64,000 nucleotides of DNA from Meghimatium bilineatum. Lineage: Eukaryota > Mollusca > Gastropoda > Stylommatophora > Philomycidae. The stretch is from NCBI GenBank assembly GCA_034231615.1, contig CM067306.1, positions 43,716,094-43,780,093 on the forward strand, written 5' to 3'. How positions within the stretch are numbered: the stretch's first letter is position 1; every line of letters begins with the position of its first letter. Shown here piece after piece: positions 10,412 through 23,700 of the stretch. Position numbers and translations under genes: made by a program. Under the pieces are notes generated by a model. That model did not search any database. It saw only the letters and a list, made by a program, of their open reading frames with translations, and was not told where the DNA came from.

Positions 10412-11223
10412 TTACTGACGTCATTATCATACATTAGCCTTCGTCATCATCATACATTGATTTCCGTCATTTTTATATATTAGCCACCCGTCAATATCAT
10501 ACATTAGCGCAGTCATAATCATACATTAGCCCCCCCCCCCCCCCCCCATCATTATCATACACTAGTCCTTGTCATTTTCCTACATTAGCACTCATTATTA
10601 TCATACATTAGCTCCCGTCATTATCATATATTAGTCCTCGTCATTATCATATACTAGCCCTCGTCATTATCATATATTATCCCTCGTCATTATCATATAT
10701 TAGCCCTCGTCATTATCATATATTAGCCATATGGTTAGAACACGTTTCTTAAAACATTGGGGTCCCGCGTTCAGTCGACGTTTGGGACAGGACTTTTTTC
10801 TTTTGGAGGTACAGTCAAAATTATTTTTTTTGTATTTTATTTCCATAGCCCATAGAAAGCATCCCTGTACTTCTTCACAGGAAAACATAATTTAACGAAA
10901 GTTTTAGAAAGTATTCAGTCATCATCATACATTAGCCCTCGTCATCATCATACATTAGTCCTCGTCATTGTCATACATTAGTCCTTGTCATTGTCATACA
11001 TTAGTCCTCGTCATTGTCATACATTAGCCCTCGTCATCATCATACATTAGTCCTCGTCATTGTCATACATTAGTCCTCGTCATTGTCATACATTAGTCCT
11101 CGTCATTGTCATACATTAGTCCTCGTCATTGTCATACATTAGTCCTCGTCATTGTCAGACATTAGTCCTCGTCATTGTCATACATTAGTCCTCGTCATTG
11201 TCATACATTACCCCCTATCATTG
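10412..11223. repeat. 23-bp minisatellite array
   Basis: The unit is CATTAGTCCTCGTCATTGTC plus ATA (23 bp), with variants (GCCC for TCCT, ATTATC for TTGTC). The array is interrupted by a poly-C run at about 10530-10547 and by an unrelated insert at about 10725-10915. The right part (10920-11215) is the more homogeneous. It lies just 5' of the first recognised innexin exon. Confidence 0.9.
10725..10915 (+). repeat. Insert in the 23-bp array, possible tRNA-like SINE fragment
   Basis: Non-repeat DNA inside the minisatellite. It starts GCCATATGGTTAGAACACG and has a GGGTCCCGCGTTCAGTCG stretch that could be a decayed A-box/B-box pair. The evidence for a SINE is weak. Confidence 0.3.
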
Positions 11224-11527
11224 TTAACAACATAAGTGACTGGTAAGCAAATATTGATTCTGTTTCTATTTCTTGACACGAATTCATCTCGCGATTTACT
11301 TCTACATAGTTTTAACAAGAAGAGACAAACAAAGTGGAACAGGTTTTAAAGCAGTTGGCATGTGATAAAGATATCAACCTAGTTTTCGTCTGTAACACAG
11401 TGGTGCCACTCAACAAAAATATGTTACACCTCTTATCGTGTATAAAGAATTATAATAACATTCTAGAGTTCATAATAACATTCTGTTACTCGATAATTAA
11501 CATTTTATCTCTTGTTTCCATTCTCAG

Positions 11528-11720
11528 GCTTGACAGCGTGTTGGGGAGTTTTGCGACATACGCCCGTCTCAAAGGACGTTACGACGATGACTGGATCGAC
11601 CGACTGAATCACCTCTACACCACAATTATCCTCATCATCTTTACCATCGTCGTCAGTACTAAACAGTACGTGGGCGAACCTATACATTGTTGGTGTCCCG
11701 CTCAGTTTGAGGAAAGCCAT
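11528..11720 (+). CDS. Innexin exon 1 of the recognised part (N-terminus, TM1, start of loop 1)
   Basis: 193 bases between acceptor TTCTCAG (ends 11527) and donor GTAAGT (starts 11721). After one leading base it encodes 64 residues: LDSVLGSFATYARLKGRYDD, a short DWIDRLNHLYTT stretch, the TM1 segment IILIIFTIVVS, then TKQYVGEPIHCWCPAQFEES and H. The motifs YVGEPIHCW and RLNHLYT are innexin hallmarks. The leading G leaves phase 1, so an upstream exon ending in AT would give Met-Leu-Asp-Ser. The frame also stays open upstream into the intron, but that stretch is not innexin-like and the acceptor is good. Confidence 0.93.
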
Positions 11721-14700
11721 GTAAGTACTTATGAACATGTCACAACATTTTGTCACCGTCAGTTGTATCAGATGTTCATCACCGTATCTAATTTAAATAT
11801 CACTCTAATCATTTATCTTGGCCTGGAAATCGACAATACAAGAACTCCTTTGTTCTGTAAGCATTCTTATATACAGTCCACGCCTGGTTTTCTCTCTTCT
11901 TGTCACAATCCTTTAATCTTGACACCTTGCATAATATCCTCTTATCTCAATGCTTCAATCTTGGTAGATTGTACAATCTCTTATCTCAATCTTTCAGTCT
12001 TGACAGCGTGTATAGGGCCTAATCGTTTCTTGTCTCAATCCTTCAATATTGACAGTTTTCATATTCTCTTAAATCACGACATGTCAGGGAAAGAGGAAGA
12101 ACATGTTACACACAATGCTGTCGTATTTCTCGCGGAGTTTCTCATTCTTTCTGCATACAATTCATTTAGTTTAATCTGTATAATGATTCGTTACTTTTCA
12201 TCTTTTTATTATATCTGTAAGAATTATGCCCACTTATACTCTTGTATCCTTTTGATATTATGTAAACAAAAAGACAACACAAGTGATTATTATTTCTAAG
12301 AAATACACACCGTCAAGATGCAGTATAAAAATCAACGATGCACACTTAAATCAAGTGCATAAAGTCAAATATCTTGGCACCATTTTAACATCAGATGACC
12401 GGTGCTCTAATGAGATAAAGAGCAAGATAGCACAAGCCAAATCTGCTGATTTTCCTAAATCGAGACAAACTCTATACACTGGAGTACATATACGAATCTT
12501 AGTACTATTATATTGAAGCAATTCATGTGTATGGATGTGAAACATGGACTGTAAACAGATCGGTTCAAGGTGACGGTGAGCTGGAGGTAACTGAGATGTG
12601 GGTTTTGAGAAGAATGATGGAAATTCCATTGGCAGCCAAGAAAATGAATGTAGATATCCTCAGAGATGCTGGTTCTAAATAGAAAAATTATAACACAAAT
12701 TAGAATTAAACAGTCATGATTTTTAGGGAACGTGATGATAGTAGCAATTCTTGACCATTTAGAAGCAACTGGAAAGATCAATGGGAGAAGAGAACAGAGG
12801 ATTTCAAACAGAGAAATGTCTGAATGGGTTGTCACTGCCACACAAAAATATGTCCTCAACGGAACTTATTAGCAACACAAGAGACTGGTTAGTTAGTTAG
12901 TCGTTGAATCTAAGTTGCAAATATTCACCTTTTACTGTATCATCACATATATTCATCTTTCCCTGTCTTGTCACATTTATTCATTTATCACAGTCTTTTC
13001 GCATTCATTCATCTTATATAGGTTGTAGTCGTTTTTTTTGGTCTGTTATCACATATTTCACATTACTCATTCACCTTTCACTGTTGTGTTAATTCATCTC
13101 TCACTGTCTCATGACATGTAATAATTTGTCACTTGTCTCATCGCATACAATTATTAATAGTTGGTTTCATTTCTAGGACAAGTACTTTAATCAATCATGT
13201 CTCCAATATAAATAGTATATTGATATGATGTCTGATACGTGCTAAAACATGTACACAAACATTCATAATCTTACATTCAGACATGTACATTTCCCCTGAT
13301 TTCAGTTCATGCATCACATCATTATATCGACTTTCCTCACTACATCCTTCATGTATCCAGGTGGCTTACACTAACAACGTGTGCTGGGTTTCCAATACAT
13401 ATTATGTTCACTTCAACGAACACCCACCACAAAATTGGATCCTGCCGTACCATTCTGAGATCCAGTACTATCAATGGATTCCCATGATACTCTTGTTCCA
13501 AGCGTTACTGTTCAAGGTACCAGCTAACAGTGTAACACCATAGCGGTCTTCAGTTTGTTCAAATGTTATCTGTGAACAGTGACGTTTTGTTAAATATGTT
13601 CAAAACGGGAGTTGGTGCCAGCAAATTCTATACCAACTTCTCAATAGTGTTCAAAGTATACAGCATTCGCCGCATATATTGCAGTTCAACGCAAGTCTTT
13701 TGTATACACACCCTATATATATTCACGCAACAATTGTATTTTTCTTTTATTGATATTGAATTTGTTTATTATGTCAACCGAATCTCGCCCATACAATGCT
13801 TTCATCTCAACCCCATATTGTTTCAATCCTTCATAACGACCCCAGCCTTTATTAAAAAAGAGACATTTAATTTTTCAGACATTCTCTCTTTTATAATGAT
13901 ACATTTCCTTTTAAAGACACAATTTCTCACATGACATTTCTCACAACAACATCTCTTCCTAAATGATAAATAATATCTCTTATCATTTTCACGTGAAATT
14001 ACCTGTTTAGATGAAATATGTATCTGTTATTTATAATGCCTAAAAGATAGTAAGAGTGCCGCCACATTGGAGACATTAGCACACAAATAGTATATCCGCA
14101 TTCCCCAGAATGACGCAACAGCACGTCTGAAACTGCTGTTATCATCGCCAGCTTTAGACAGTTAGTATTAGTGCACGTAGATATCAGCCCTATCATCCGG
14201 ATGGCTAGTTTTTCAGTGGACATGAGTTTGCTTTGTAGCTTACAAAATCCTCCTAGACTTCCTACATCGGCAAGAAATATAACAATTGTTAACTCGCGCC
14301 AAAAAGCACCAAAAGAGATTGTACACAATACAGAGGTACATCACTTCTAAGCCACACTTGAAATTTTCTCAACGGAATTCTAGAAAGAAGATTCGGAGTA
14401 TTCATCACACCACAGCTTAACAACACTCAAATGTGATTCCGTAAGAACAAGAGCTGTACAGAAATCATTTTTACATTCAGATAACTGGCAGAAAAAACAA
14501 CTGCAAACAACCAAGAATTGTATATCGCATTTGTCGATCAAAAAAGCCTTCGACAGAGTAGACAGACAACAACGAAGAAAAATGCTATCAAAATATAAGG
14601 TTTAACAATACCTAATCAACTTGCGCTGTAGTAAATTATACATGTTGTCAATGTGTAGCTAGAACGAGTATCAGACTTTCAGACAAAATTTCACATACAC

Positions 14701-17700
14701 TCTGGAGTGCGACAAGGTTGTGTTCTATCTCTTTTGATATTCATGACATATCGATTGTATATGTAAAATTGCAAGCACCAATAAAGATGACAACTTAAAC
14801 AACCTCCTAAGTGAACTTATGTCAGACGATCAAGCTTACGATCATCAGGATATATCAACAACAGAAGAACAGCTACAGCAACATATAAATAGACTGTACA
14901 TAACATGACTATAAACACAGAAAAATGAGGTAATGTCAACCGCAAGAGCATAAAAACACCACTATTTTCATTGAATCATAAGCTTCTAAAGAAACCCCAC
15001 ATACATGCATACCAGATCTTAGGGCAGATGTTTACTATTTTAATCACCAAACATGTGCATATGAACAGCAAAATGATGCTATTTAAAGTACATTTTAACA
15101 TCTCTATGTTACCAATGGCAAACGTGAACAGTAACAACAAAAGCCAAATGAAGACCTACCAACTTTCACCATTACCTCTTCAAAGATCAAGATGGAAATA
15201 AAAATACAAATAAAATCGTCAATTTTTATATCAACACTATGCTAACATGGTCTTTAGCAGCCTCGCAGCAGAGGAAAATCGTTACATGTGAAACGAAATA
15301 TCTGAGAAAAGCTGCAATGGTTACCAAACTAGATGTAATAAAAACTGAAGAAATTAGGAAAAGAGTTGGTATAATAACATGCATCGAACATATTGAGAGA
15401 CAGTAAGTAAAATGGTTCGATCATCTTATGAGAATGAAGCCAAACCAAATACCAATAAGAGCATGTAACAAAAGAATATCCGTGTGTAAAGCCAAAGATA
15501 GACCAAGAAAATGGTGGATAGAAAACATCAAGATAGCCTTGAACAAACATGAAATAAATACAACCAAGGCTACACATCTGATCTTGAAACGACAGATTAA
15601 ACTCCCACCCTAGGTTTAACGGCAAGTGTGAAATTGCTCAACCATCCTTCACCTGGCGACAAACAAAAGACAACATATGACTTGTCACAACATAAATGAT
15701 TTGTCTATGTAGCATTCTCGGAGTAACAATAAGAGATAGAATCAGAAATGAAAATATCAGAAGATTAACAAACACAATGCCAATCCTTGATTACATCAGA
15801 AGACAAAAGATTAAGTGGTTTTCACATGCTTCCAGAATATCATCTGACAGTCAAATGGCATTACTATACGGACACAATAGATACAAATACAGGGGCATAT
15901 CATGAATGCGATTAATTACAGAAATAAAATAGTCAACGAAAACAAATATATATGAAGCTTATAAAAAAAGCCATCTTCCGAGAACTCTTCTACCCCTCAC
16001 GCTTCAAAGCGTAAATGATAATAGAGCGAAAAGAAAAGAAAAAATATAGGCCACATGACTGTAATATCAACCAAATATTTATCTATTATCATTCTCTTCT
16101 GATATTATCAACCATATCTATTATGATATCGCGAACATAGTGTATGCCCTTGATGCAATGATGAATTTTTATCCCTAATTTAAACATGTTAACTTTTACT
16201 TAATATAGAATACGTTTGTACCATACTCACGATTATTAATACGCTGGACAAGATTCAGAACGATGACATTCGTATCATCTTCAGATGTACAAAGGATACG
16301 CCCAGTGTAGAGAAAAGATATCTCCTTGATACCCTAGACTGTAGCTAACAGAACCAAGGTGTGATGAGCTCGAGCGCATTTTAAAAGAAAAGTGATTATA
16401 AGAAACTCTTACCCCACTAAGGTGAAAGGCTTCCGTCTTAAAAGAGGCAGATCGTGGTTGTAACAGGCAGAAGATGACATCTTTTAAGTATGATATCATA
16501 ATTACATTAATCCTGAGAGGAGTGGATACTCCTCTTGCATTACATGGTACCTTCTCTGTAGTGATCACACTCGAACGAGGCTGCAGAGGAAAAAATCCGG
16601 TAGTGATGAATGCAGAAGACAGGGCACTCATTGACAATAACACTGCTGAAGCCAGGACATTCATTGACAAAAACATTGCTGAAGCCAGGACATTCATTGA
16701 CAATAACACTGCTGAAGCCAGGACACTCATTGACAATAACACTGCTGAAGCCAGGACACTCATTGACAATAACACTGCTTCTTCTTCTTCTTCTTCTTTC
16801 GTTCACTTGAAACATGTATATATCTGTAATTCCGTCTCCCCAAAAAACTCACTGTCTTTTGCAGATCATACAGTGTCCCATAGAGCTTTGATTCCAGTGT
16901 TGTTTCCTCTGGCTAAATATGTCTGCCTCAGCGTATCATGCTCAGAACACTCTTGAAGTATATGTTTGGCACTCTGTGCTGCCTGTCCACATATACACAT
17001 GACCGTGTTGCCAATCTTGAACTTTGTATACATGTGACTGCGGAGTCGGTTATGTCCTGTTCTGAGACGTAGAAATATAACTTGTTCTGATCTGTTCATA
17101 ATGTGATAGTCATCTTGTGTTGGTGTTTGTGGCTTTCTTATTGACTTGATCATCTGTTTTTTCTGATGGTAGGTGATTGGTATATCTGGTTGGTCTTCGG
17201 CAGCACCTTCCTTAGCCAGTTTGTCTGCTTTTTCATTTCCTGGTATTCCACAGTGAGAGGGTATCCACTGCATGGTTACCCTATACTGGTAAGACAATTC
17301 GCTACGTAGTTTTTGCAATTCTGTTAGTTTTCCAGACTGGAGAGCTTGAAGCACTGACCTTGCATCTGTCAGGAATACCACAGGCTGTAGGCCAGAGTTG
17401 GAGTTCAGCAGTTTTTTAGTTGCCACACTAATTGCCTGGATTTCTGCATCATAATTATTGCAGAATTTTCCTGTCGGTGTTCTGATTGTATCTCTAGGCT
17501 TGTGTCGATATTCTATATATACACCTGCACCTCCATTCCTCACAGCATTCTGTGTTGACCCATTTGTGTACACTCATACCCATATATCTTGTGGATATTC
17601 CTCATCCAGGAAACTGAGGGTGACTGTCATTCGCTGCACACTGTTATGTTCGTCCTCGCTTAGTATCCATTTCACATGGGTCTGAATGTATATTGGCATT

Positions 17701-20700
17701 CCATGGCTTTCACTCCATGGGGTTTGTTCTGGTACAGACCTTACGGGGCTGTCAACTTCAGGTAGGTCTGTAAGTTGTCTACGGAGTCGTTTAGCTTGAT
17801 GGATAAAGCTGCTCCTTTTCAGTCGCCCCATTGCTAGATTTTGGAATCTTTCCTTCATTGGATGACTTGGCATACACTGGAACTTTTCTGCCTGAATTAG
17901 TACTTTTGTGTCTCTGTGTTCGCCAAGTGTTTGCATTCTTCCCATTTTCTGCATCTCTGCTATGGGTGTTGATTTCATTGCTCCCAACATTATTCTAAGT
18001 GCCTGGTTTTGCACTTTATCTAGATCTTGTAATGTGGTGTTTGATGCAGGACACCACGCAGCTGAACCATATTCCAGATGTGGTCTTATGCCTTGCTGGT
18101 AAACTTTACTAAATATATTTGCACTCGCTCCCCATGTGGTTCCACTTAGTTTTCTCAGGATATCTAACTTCCTCCTGGCTTTTGTTGTTGCTTTGTTTAT
18201 GTGCTGCTTCCATGTCTGCTTATCATCAAAAGTAACTCCGAGGTATGTGGGTTGTTTGTCTTCTTTCAAGAGCTCTCCATCTATCTTGATATGACCAGCT
18301 TTTTGTTTTGGTGAGAGAGTAAAGAGTGTAGTGCTGCACTTATCTGTGTTAATGCTGACGCACCATCTATTTGCCCATAAGGTTAGGGCATCGATAGCTC
18401 TTTGTATTTGTTTAGTGGCCACTGTTGCATGTTCTTCCATGCACCAGATCACCTGGTCGTCAGCATATATTGCCACTTTGATTCCGTGTGGTAGTTCAGC
18501 AACTAGGTCATTGATGTAAACCAAGAGAAGTGTGGGTGACAGGACTCCCCCTTGGGGGACTCCGTGACGCAGTAGAACTTTCTTGCTCCTGCGACCATCT
18601 AATTGTACCCTGGCTCTTCTATTATGCAGGTATGCTTTTACCCATTTGTACATTCTTGAGCTAACCCTGCAATTTCGCAATTTCTTTAGGAGCCCTTCTT
18701 TCCAGACCTTATCAAATGCTTTCCTGAGGTCTATCCATGCTGCTAGTACCAGTTTCTTTTCTTGGAAGGCATCCTCAATCTCTTGGGAGAGGTAGGTTGC
18801 CTGATCTTCAGTAGAGTAGCACTGTCTGAAACCTGCTTGCTGTGATACCAGAAGGTTTTCACTTTCAAGGTACCACTGCATCCTAAGATTGATAATGCGC
18901 TTCATTGTTTTACATAGACAGCTTGTGAGGCTGATGGGCCTGTAGTTGGAGACTGTGTTGCCATCTTTTCCTGATTTGAGGAGTGGTATCATTATTGCTT
19001 CTCTCCACGCCTGTGGTACATTACCTGTGGACCAGCTTGTGCATAACACTGCTGAAGCCAGGACACTCATTGACAATAACACTGCTGAAGCCAGGACACT
19101 CATTGACTATAACACTGCTGAAGCCAGGACACTCATTGACAATAACACTGCTTAAGCCAGGACACTCATTGACAACAACACTGCAGAAAGTGTTAATAAT
19201 CTACACTGCATTACTGTGAGCATGAGATTGCTGTAAAGATCGGACCAGCTCGTACACAACTGGAACTGTCATCCTCTACACTGATGGATTTATTGAAACT
19301 GGAATCGGAGCACCTATGAACGTGTGGAATGATAATAACCAGAAATCATAACTATTATTAATTTCACTAATCAAATCGTTCCTACACATCAACAGTTACA
19401 TTTCTGTGGTTAGATTGAGTAAACTGTACTTCCTGCGGTGAAGTACGCTCTTTTCAACCGTGGACGTTAGTGCAATTTGGTTATATCAGAGTTATAAAAA
19501 CATAGAAATAAAGGTGGTCGTGAATTTTTGTAATCCAGTCAGTCTTCTTTCCAAATTGTATAAGGTGTTTCAAGAAGTGACACCTGTCACCGGCTGCAAC
19601 CCATATACCATTTGATGAATTATTTCCAAATTGTATAAGGTGTTTCAAGAAGTGACACCTGTCAACAGGTGTCACTTAAATTTCATGAATCACTAGAACA
19701 TTGATCAAGAAATGAACTAGCAATATGAACGTTTACCAACACATCAATATCATTACAATTGTCATCATACATCACTTACCTTCTGATCATCCTTCATCTT
19801 CTGTAGGTTGACTATACCAATAACGTCTGTTGGGTCTCCAACACACATTACGTTCCTTTTGACGCTCATGTACCGCGTGCACCCGAGAAACCCCTACATG
19901 CAGAGGTCGAGTATTATCAATGGGTTCCCATGATTCTCTTGTTCCAGGCACTTCTCTTCAAGGTAATCATCTACACTTTTATGACAAGTCTGATTATAAA
20001 TATTGGCACTAGATGTCGTACACGCTGTCATGTTAGATACTTCTGTGTGATCAAATCATGTGTCATCAAGCAACTGGTTACTCATATATGTTCATGTTTA
20101 TTCCGCGAGTTAATATAACAATAATCTATTTTGTGTGTATATGATTTCACAGATTGAAGTAACAGATGAAGAGTCATAATACCGGATATGCTCAAACAAA
20201 ATACGTCAGCTCACACTGCAAAGAAATTAACCGAGTTACTACAATAGTGTCTTTCTTCAAATAAATATGCATCAACATTGATTTCCTGAAATAAATAAAC
20301 ATGTCACTGCTTTACTCATTACTTTTTGTTCAACACAGTTTTCCTCAAATAATGATACATCTAAGTTTTGCTTTTCTCAAAAAATGATACATCATAAGTT
20401 GCTTTCCTCAAATAATAATACATCTATATTGCTTGCCTCATATAATGATACATCTAAGTTATTTTCTTAAAAATTAATGAATCTAACTATATCTCTATTC
20501 GCTAAACGATTTGTTGCCTTTCAGCGTCAGGGGTAGAAGAGTTATCTGGAGATGGCCCTAGCGTGTGTTGAGTATATTGTGGAGTTTGGCGCCTCTTTTA
20601 TTTCGGTGGTCCATCGTTTTCGTGGTCGGCGTCTAGGTCTGCCTTCACTATATCTGTATAGCATAGCTTGCTGTGGTATGCTGCCTGATGATAATGACGT

Positions 20701-23700
20701 TTATGAAGAAGTCTCAAGATTATCATCGGAAAATATTTCTAGCGATAAAGGATAAACAATTTTGATCTGATGGTCGTTATCGTCTGCTGATGTGTGCAAA
20801 CTATTTTATCGGTTGTCTCTTAATATATTCCAAGATTGGAATGGTACCGGTTCATTATCTAATATCCTCATTTCTCATTTCTTCACTCTGTCTCTTATCG
20901 ATATTTCTATGATTATGCGTAAGCATGCCATTTCAGCTGTCACAAGTTTACGCACGTCTTATGCTATCTTTGTCCATATTTGGCATTGGCAACACTTCGT
21001 TGGTATAATAATTGTTGTGAATAGTGTTATTTTTATGTTTAAATCTACATTTTTGTTTCTGAAGGTTGGTGTCATTTGTCCTAGTATGCTTTACTACATC
21101 TATTGTGTAATTTCTATGCTGATCATTCCGTCTGTTGTTATATTGCTTCCTAGGTATGTGAATTATGTCACTTGTTTAAGTATGTTGTATCCAATATATA
21201 TGTTTTGGATATGATTCCTATCTTCATCATTTCTGTCTTCTCTATATTTATATTCATGTTAAGCGTTTGGCATGTTTGATGTAATCTATCTATTTGTCTT
21301 TGTAGTTGCTCTTCTGATGATTCTACTAGTACTTGATCGTCTGCAAATAGCAATTCGCTTAAGCTATCCTTCAAATTGTGATTAATATTACTAGTAGTCG
21401 TCTCCAGAATACTCTTTATTTTACTACGAGACATTGTGTTCTCACTGACTAATCCTGTCTCAGTGTTGTATCAGCTAATTCACATGGCTTCACCGCGATC
21501 TCTAACTAACACATACAGAAAGAAACCACATATTCCATGCGAATAGAAACAAATGAATGATACATCTAAATTGTTTTCTTAAATAATGATACATCTACAT
21601 TGCTTTCCTTAAGTAATTATACATCTAAAATGTTTTCCTCAAATAATAAATCTAAATAGTTTTTCTCAAATAAATACATCTCAATTGTTTTCCTTAAATA
21701 AAGATAGACGTAAATTGCTGTCCCAATTTCAAATTGAATTGCTTTCAGTGAAATTATATTTTATCGCATTTCCAATAGAAAGGAATCATTTTTAAAAATA
21801 AATAAATAATTAACATGATTGAATTTGAATATTGCTATCGTGATGCCGTCAAATAAAGCTGTTAACTAAGACATTAGATATATGGGCATGAAAATGCAGT
21901 GTTATTGAGAAAATAACAATATAATAATAAGATGGCACAGCGTATGTGACAAGAGAAAACTATTATTTGCAAACTTGTGGTAAAAATCACTCAAATTGTT
22001 ATTGTACTGCAAATTAAAAAACTCTAGCATTCCGTGCGTATCCACATTTTATGTACACGCTTTTCACTGTATTCAGTTTAATTGTGTGCACTTTGGGAAG
22101 AGACTAGGCGTTTCATTATTATAAATAATACATCAGAATTGACTTACTGTTAATATAATTTCATATATTCTAAAAATACTGCTTGGATTCATACTTGCAT
22201 TTCTAATATTCTAAAAAGAAAAACGTTCATTCACATTTGTATTTCACATTCATGTGGCTGTTAATTTTATATTGCTTTGTTTACACGAAGAATATTGTTT
22301 CTGCACTTAATTTTTCATTACTTGTGACAAGTGTGTATTTCGTAGTTGCCGTGGTATGACAATTAGACGATTTATCACTGTCTCTTATCCAATCTATAAA
22401 GTATAATACACCGTAAATCGTTCATCAAACTACATTGGCTAACCAGCAGTAGTTTGAGAATGAAGTTAGAATTTTTTTTAACATAAGCAACAGCACACAA
22501 AACCTAAATGGCATACGATGCGTAGAAGATATGACAAAATATCTCAGATGAAATAAATCGTTTGCATGGAAAATTAAACAAAGTTTTTGAAGAAGTCCCA
22601 AGATTCTCATCGGAAAATATTTCTAGTGATAAAGGATAAGCAATGTTGATTCCGATGTTGCGGTCTCGTTGACCATGCTATTATCGACACAAGAACCCAA
22701 TATCAATTAGCACAAACAGTGCTTTCTAACATGATTCAGCAACATTATCGACTCACTATTCCCATATTTCTTTTCACTGACTTCAGCAACATTATCCACT
22801 CACTGTTCGCACATTTCTCTGTACTCGAGCGAGAAAATCATCTAATCACTGTTCATACAATCGAGCAACATCATGGACTTCAAACACGTCTCTGACCTGA
22901 CTTCAACAACATTATCGACTCACACTTCCAGCAAGTCTGTGTCCTGTTTTCAGCAACATTATGCAACTTTTGACAAATATCTCTACCACGATACTATTAT
23001 TCATAAATTTCTCTTCAGAAACACTCACTGTTGACACAATTCTCTACCAGGCCACCAGCAGTAATGATAACAATTCACTACATTTATTCACTACTTTGTT
23101 CATATGTTTGAAAAATATATATACTATAGTTATTGTGATGTGTGATCGAGGAACGTTGATCTTTTAAAGTGGATATATTTTAAGTTATATCACAACGAAC
23201 GCGACCGTGAAAGCATTGAAAGCTCTGGTTTTCATAATTCTGTAACTACCAGCTTCGCGTTTGTTCTAATTATAACTGTTCTTAGAACCCTTGTAGGTCG
23301 CACTTAACCAACTCCTGGAGGTCGTGCTGGTTCATATATATCGTGCTGGCACCTAACCCGTTATGTTGTTTTAATGTTTAAGACTGTTGCCATTTTATAA
23401 CGTTATTGTATTGATGTTGTATGTTCCTGTTTATACTTGTTCACTTCTACTAGTGATATAAACTTTGGTGTATGTTCTAGTAATTATAAGTGTGTTCTAT
23501 AATTATATAATTATAATATAACTATTACTATATAATTATAATTATAAGTATGTTAATTATAAGTAGTATTCTAGTAATTATTTGTGTGATAAATTAACTT
23601 TAATGTTGTATTATTCTAAGCACAGGTAAATTGTTTATTGGATAATTTAAATTAGATAATTTGGGCACAATTATAACTTCAGATGGTCACTGAGGTAAAA

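Larger units (their letters stand above)
16780..19042 (-). mobile_element. Jockey/I-like non-LTR retrotransposon, 5'-truncated
   Basis: A 2263-base insertion in the minisatellite. On the minus strand it has RT (19040-17577), RNase H (17573-16866), a short 3' UTR and a (GAA)n 3' tail at 16780-16798. It lacks the endonuclease, ORF1 and the first part of RT. It is much less decayed than the other copies, with a single nonsense codon, so it is among the youngest insertions here. Two smaller copies of its 3' end lie at 25550-25768 and 25839-25991. Confidence 0.92.
13517..19806 (+). other. Intronic region between exons 2A and 2B
   Basis: 6.3 kb of intron. Up to about 14365 I see no known element, although a 109-codon antisense frame (14328-13999) of unknown meaning is present. 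The rest holds family-A relics, an old RNase H-bearing element, a 33-bp minisatellite and a young Jockey/I-like insertion, each listed separately. Confidence 0.8.

Noticed and set aside
10412..11223. Regular short repeats resembling a CRISPR array
   Set aside because: Units are contiguous 23-mers without spacers, and the window is clearly eukaryotic. The 19-bp, 42-bp and 45-bp arrays are likewise plain minisatellites.
11334..12299. A continuous 321-codon frame containing the innexin N-terminus
   Set aside because: Only the part between the acceptor at 11527 and donor at 11721 is innexin-like; the flanks are AT-rich intron reading open by chance.
16474..16956. A 160-codon frame with AEARTLIDNNT repeats
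   Set aside because: Produced by the 33-bp minisatellite and part of the inserted element's 3' end.
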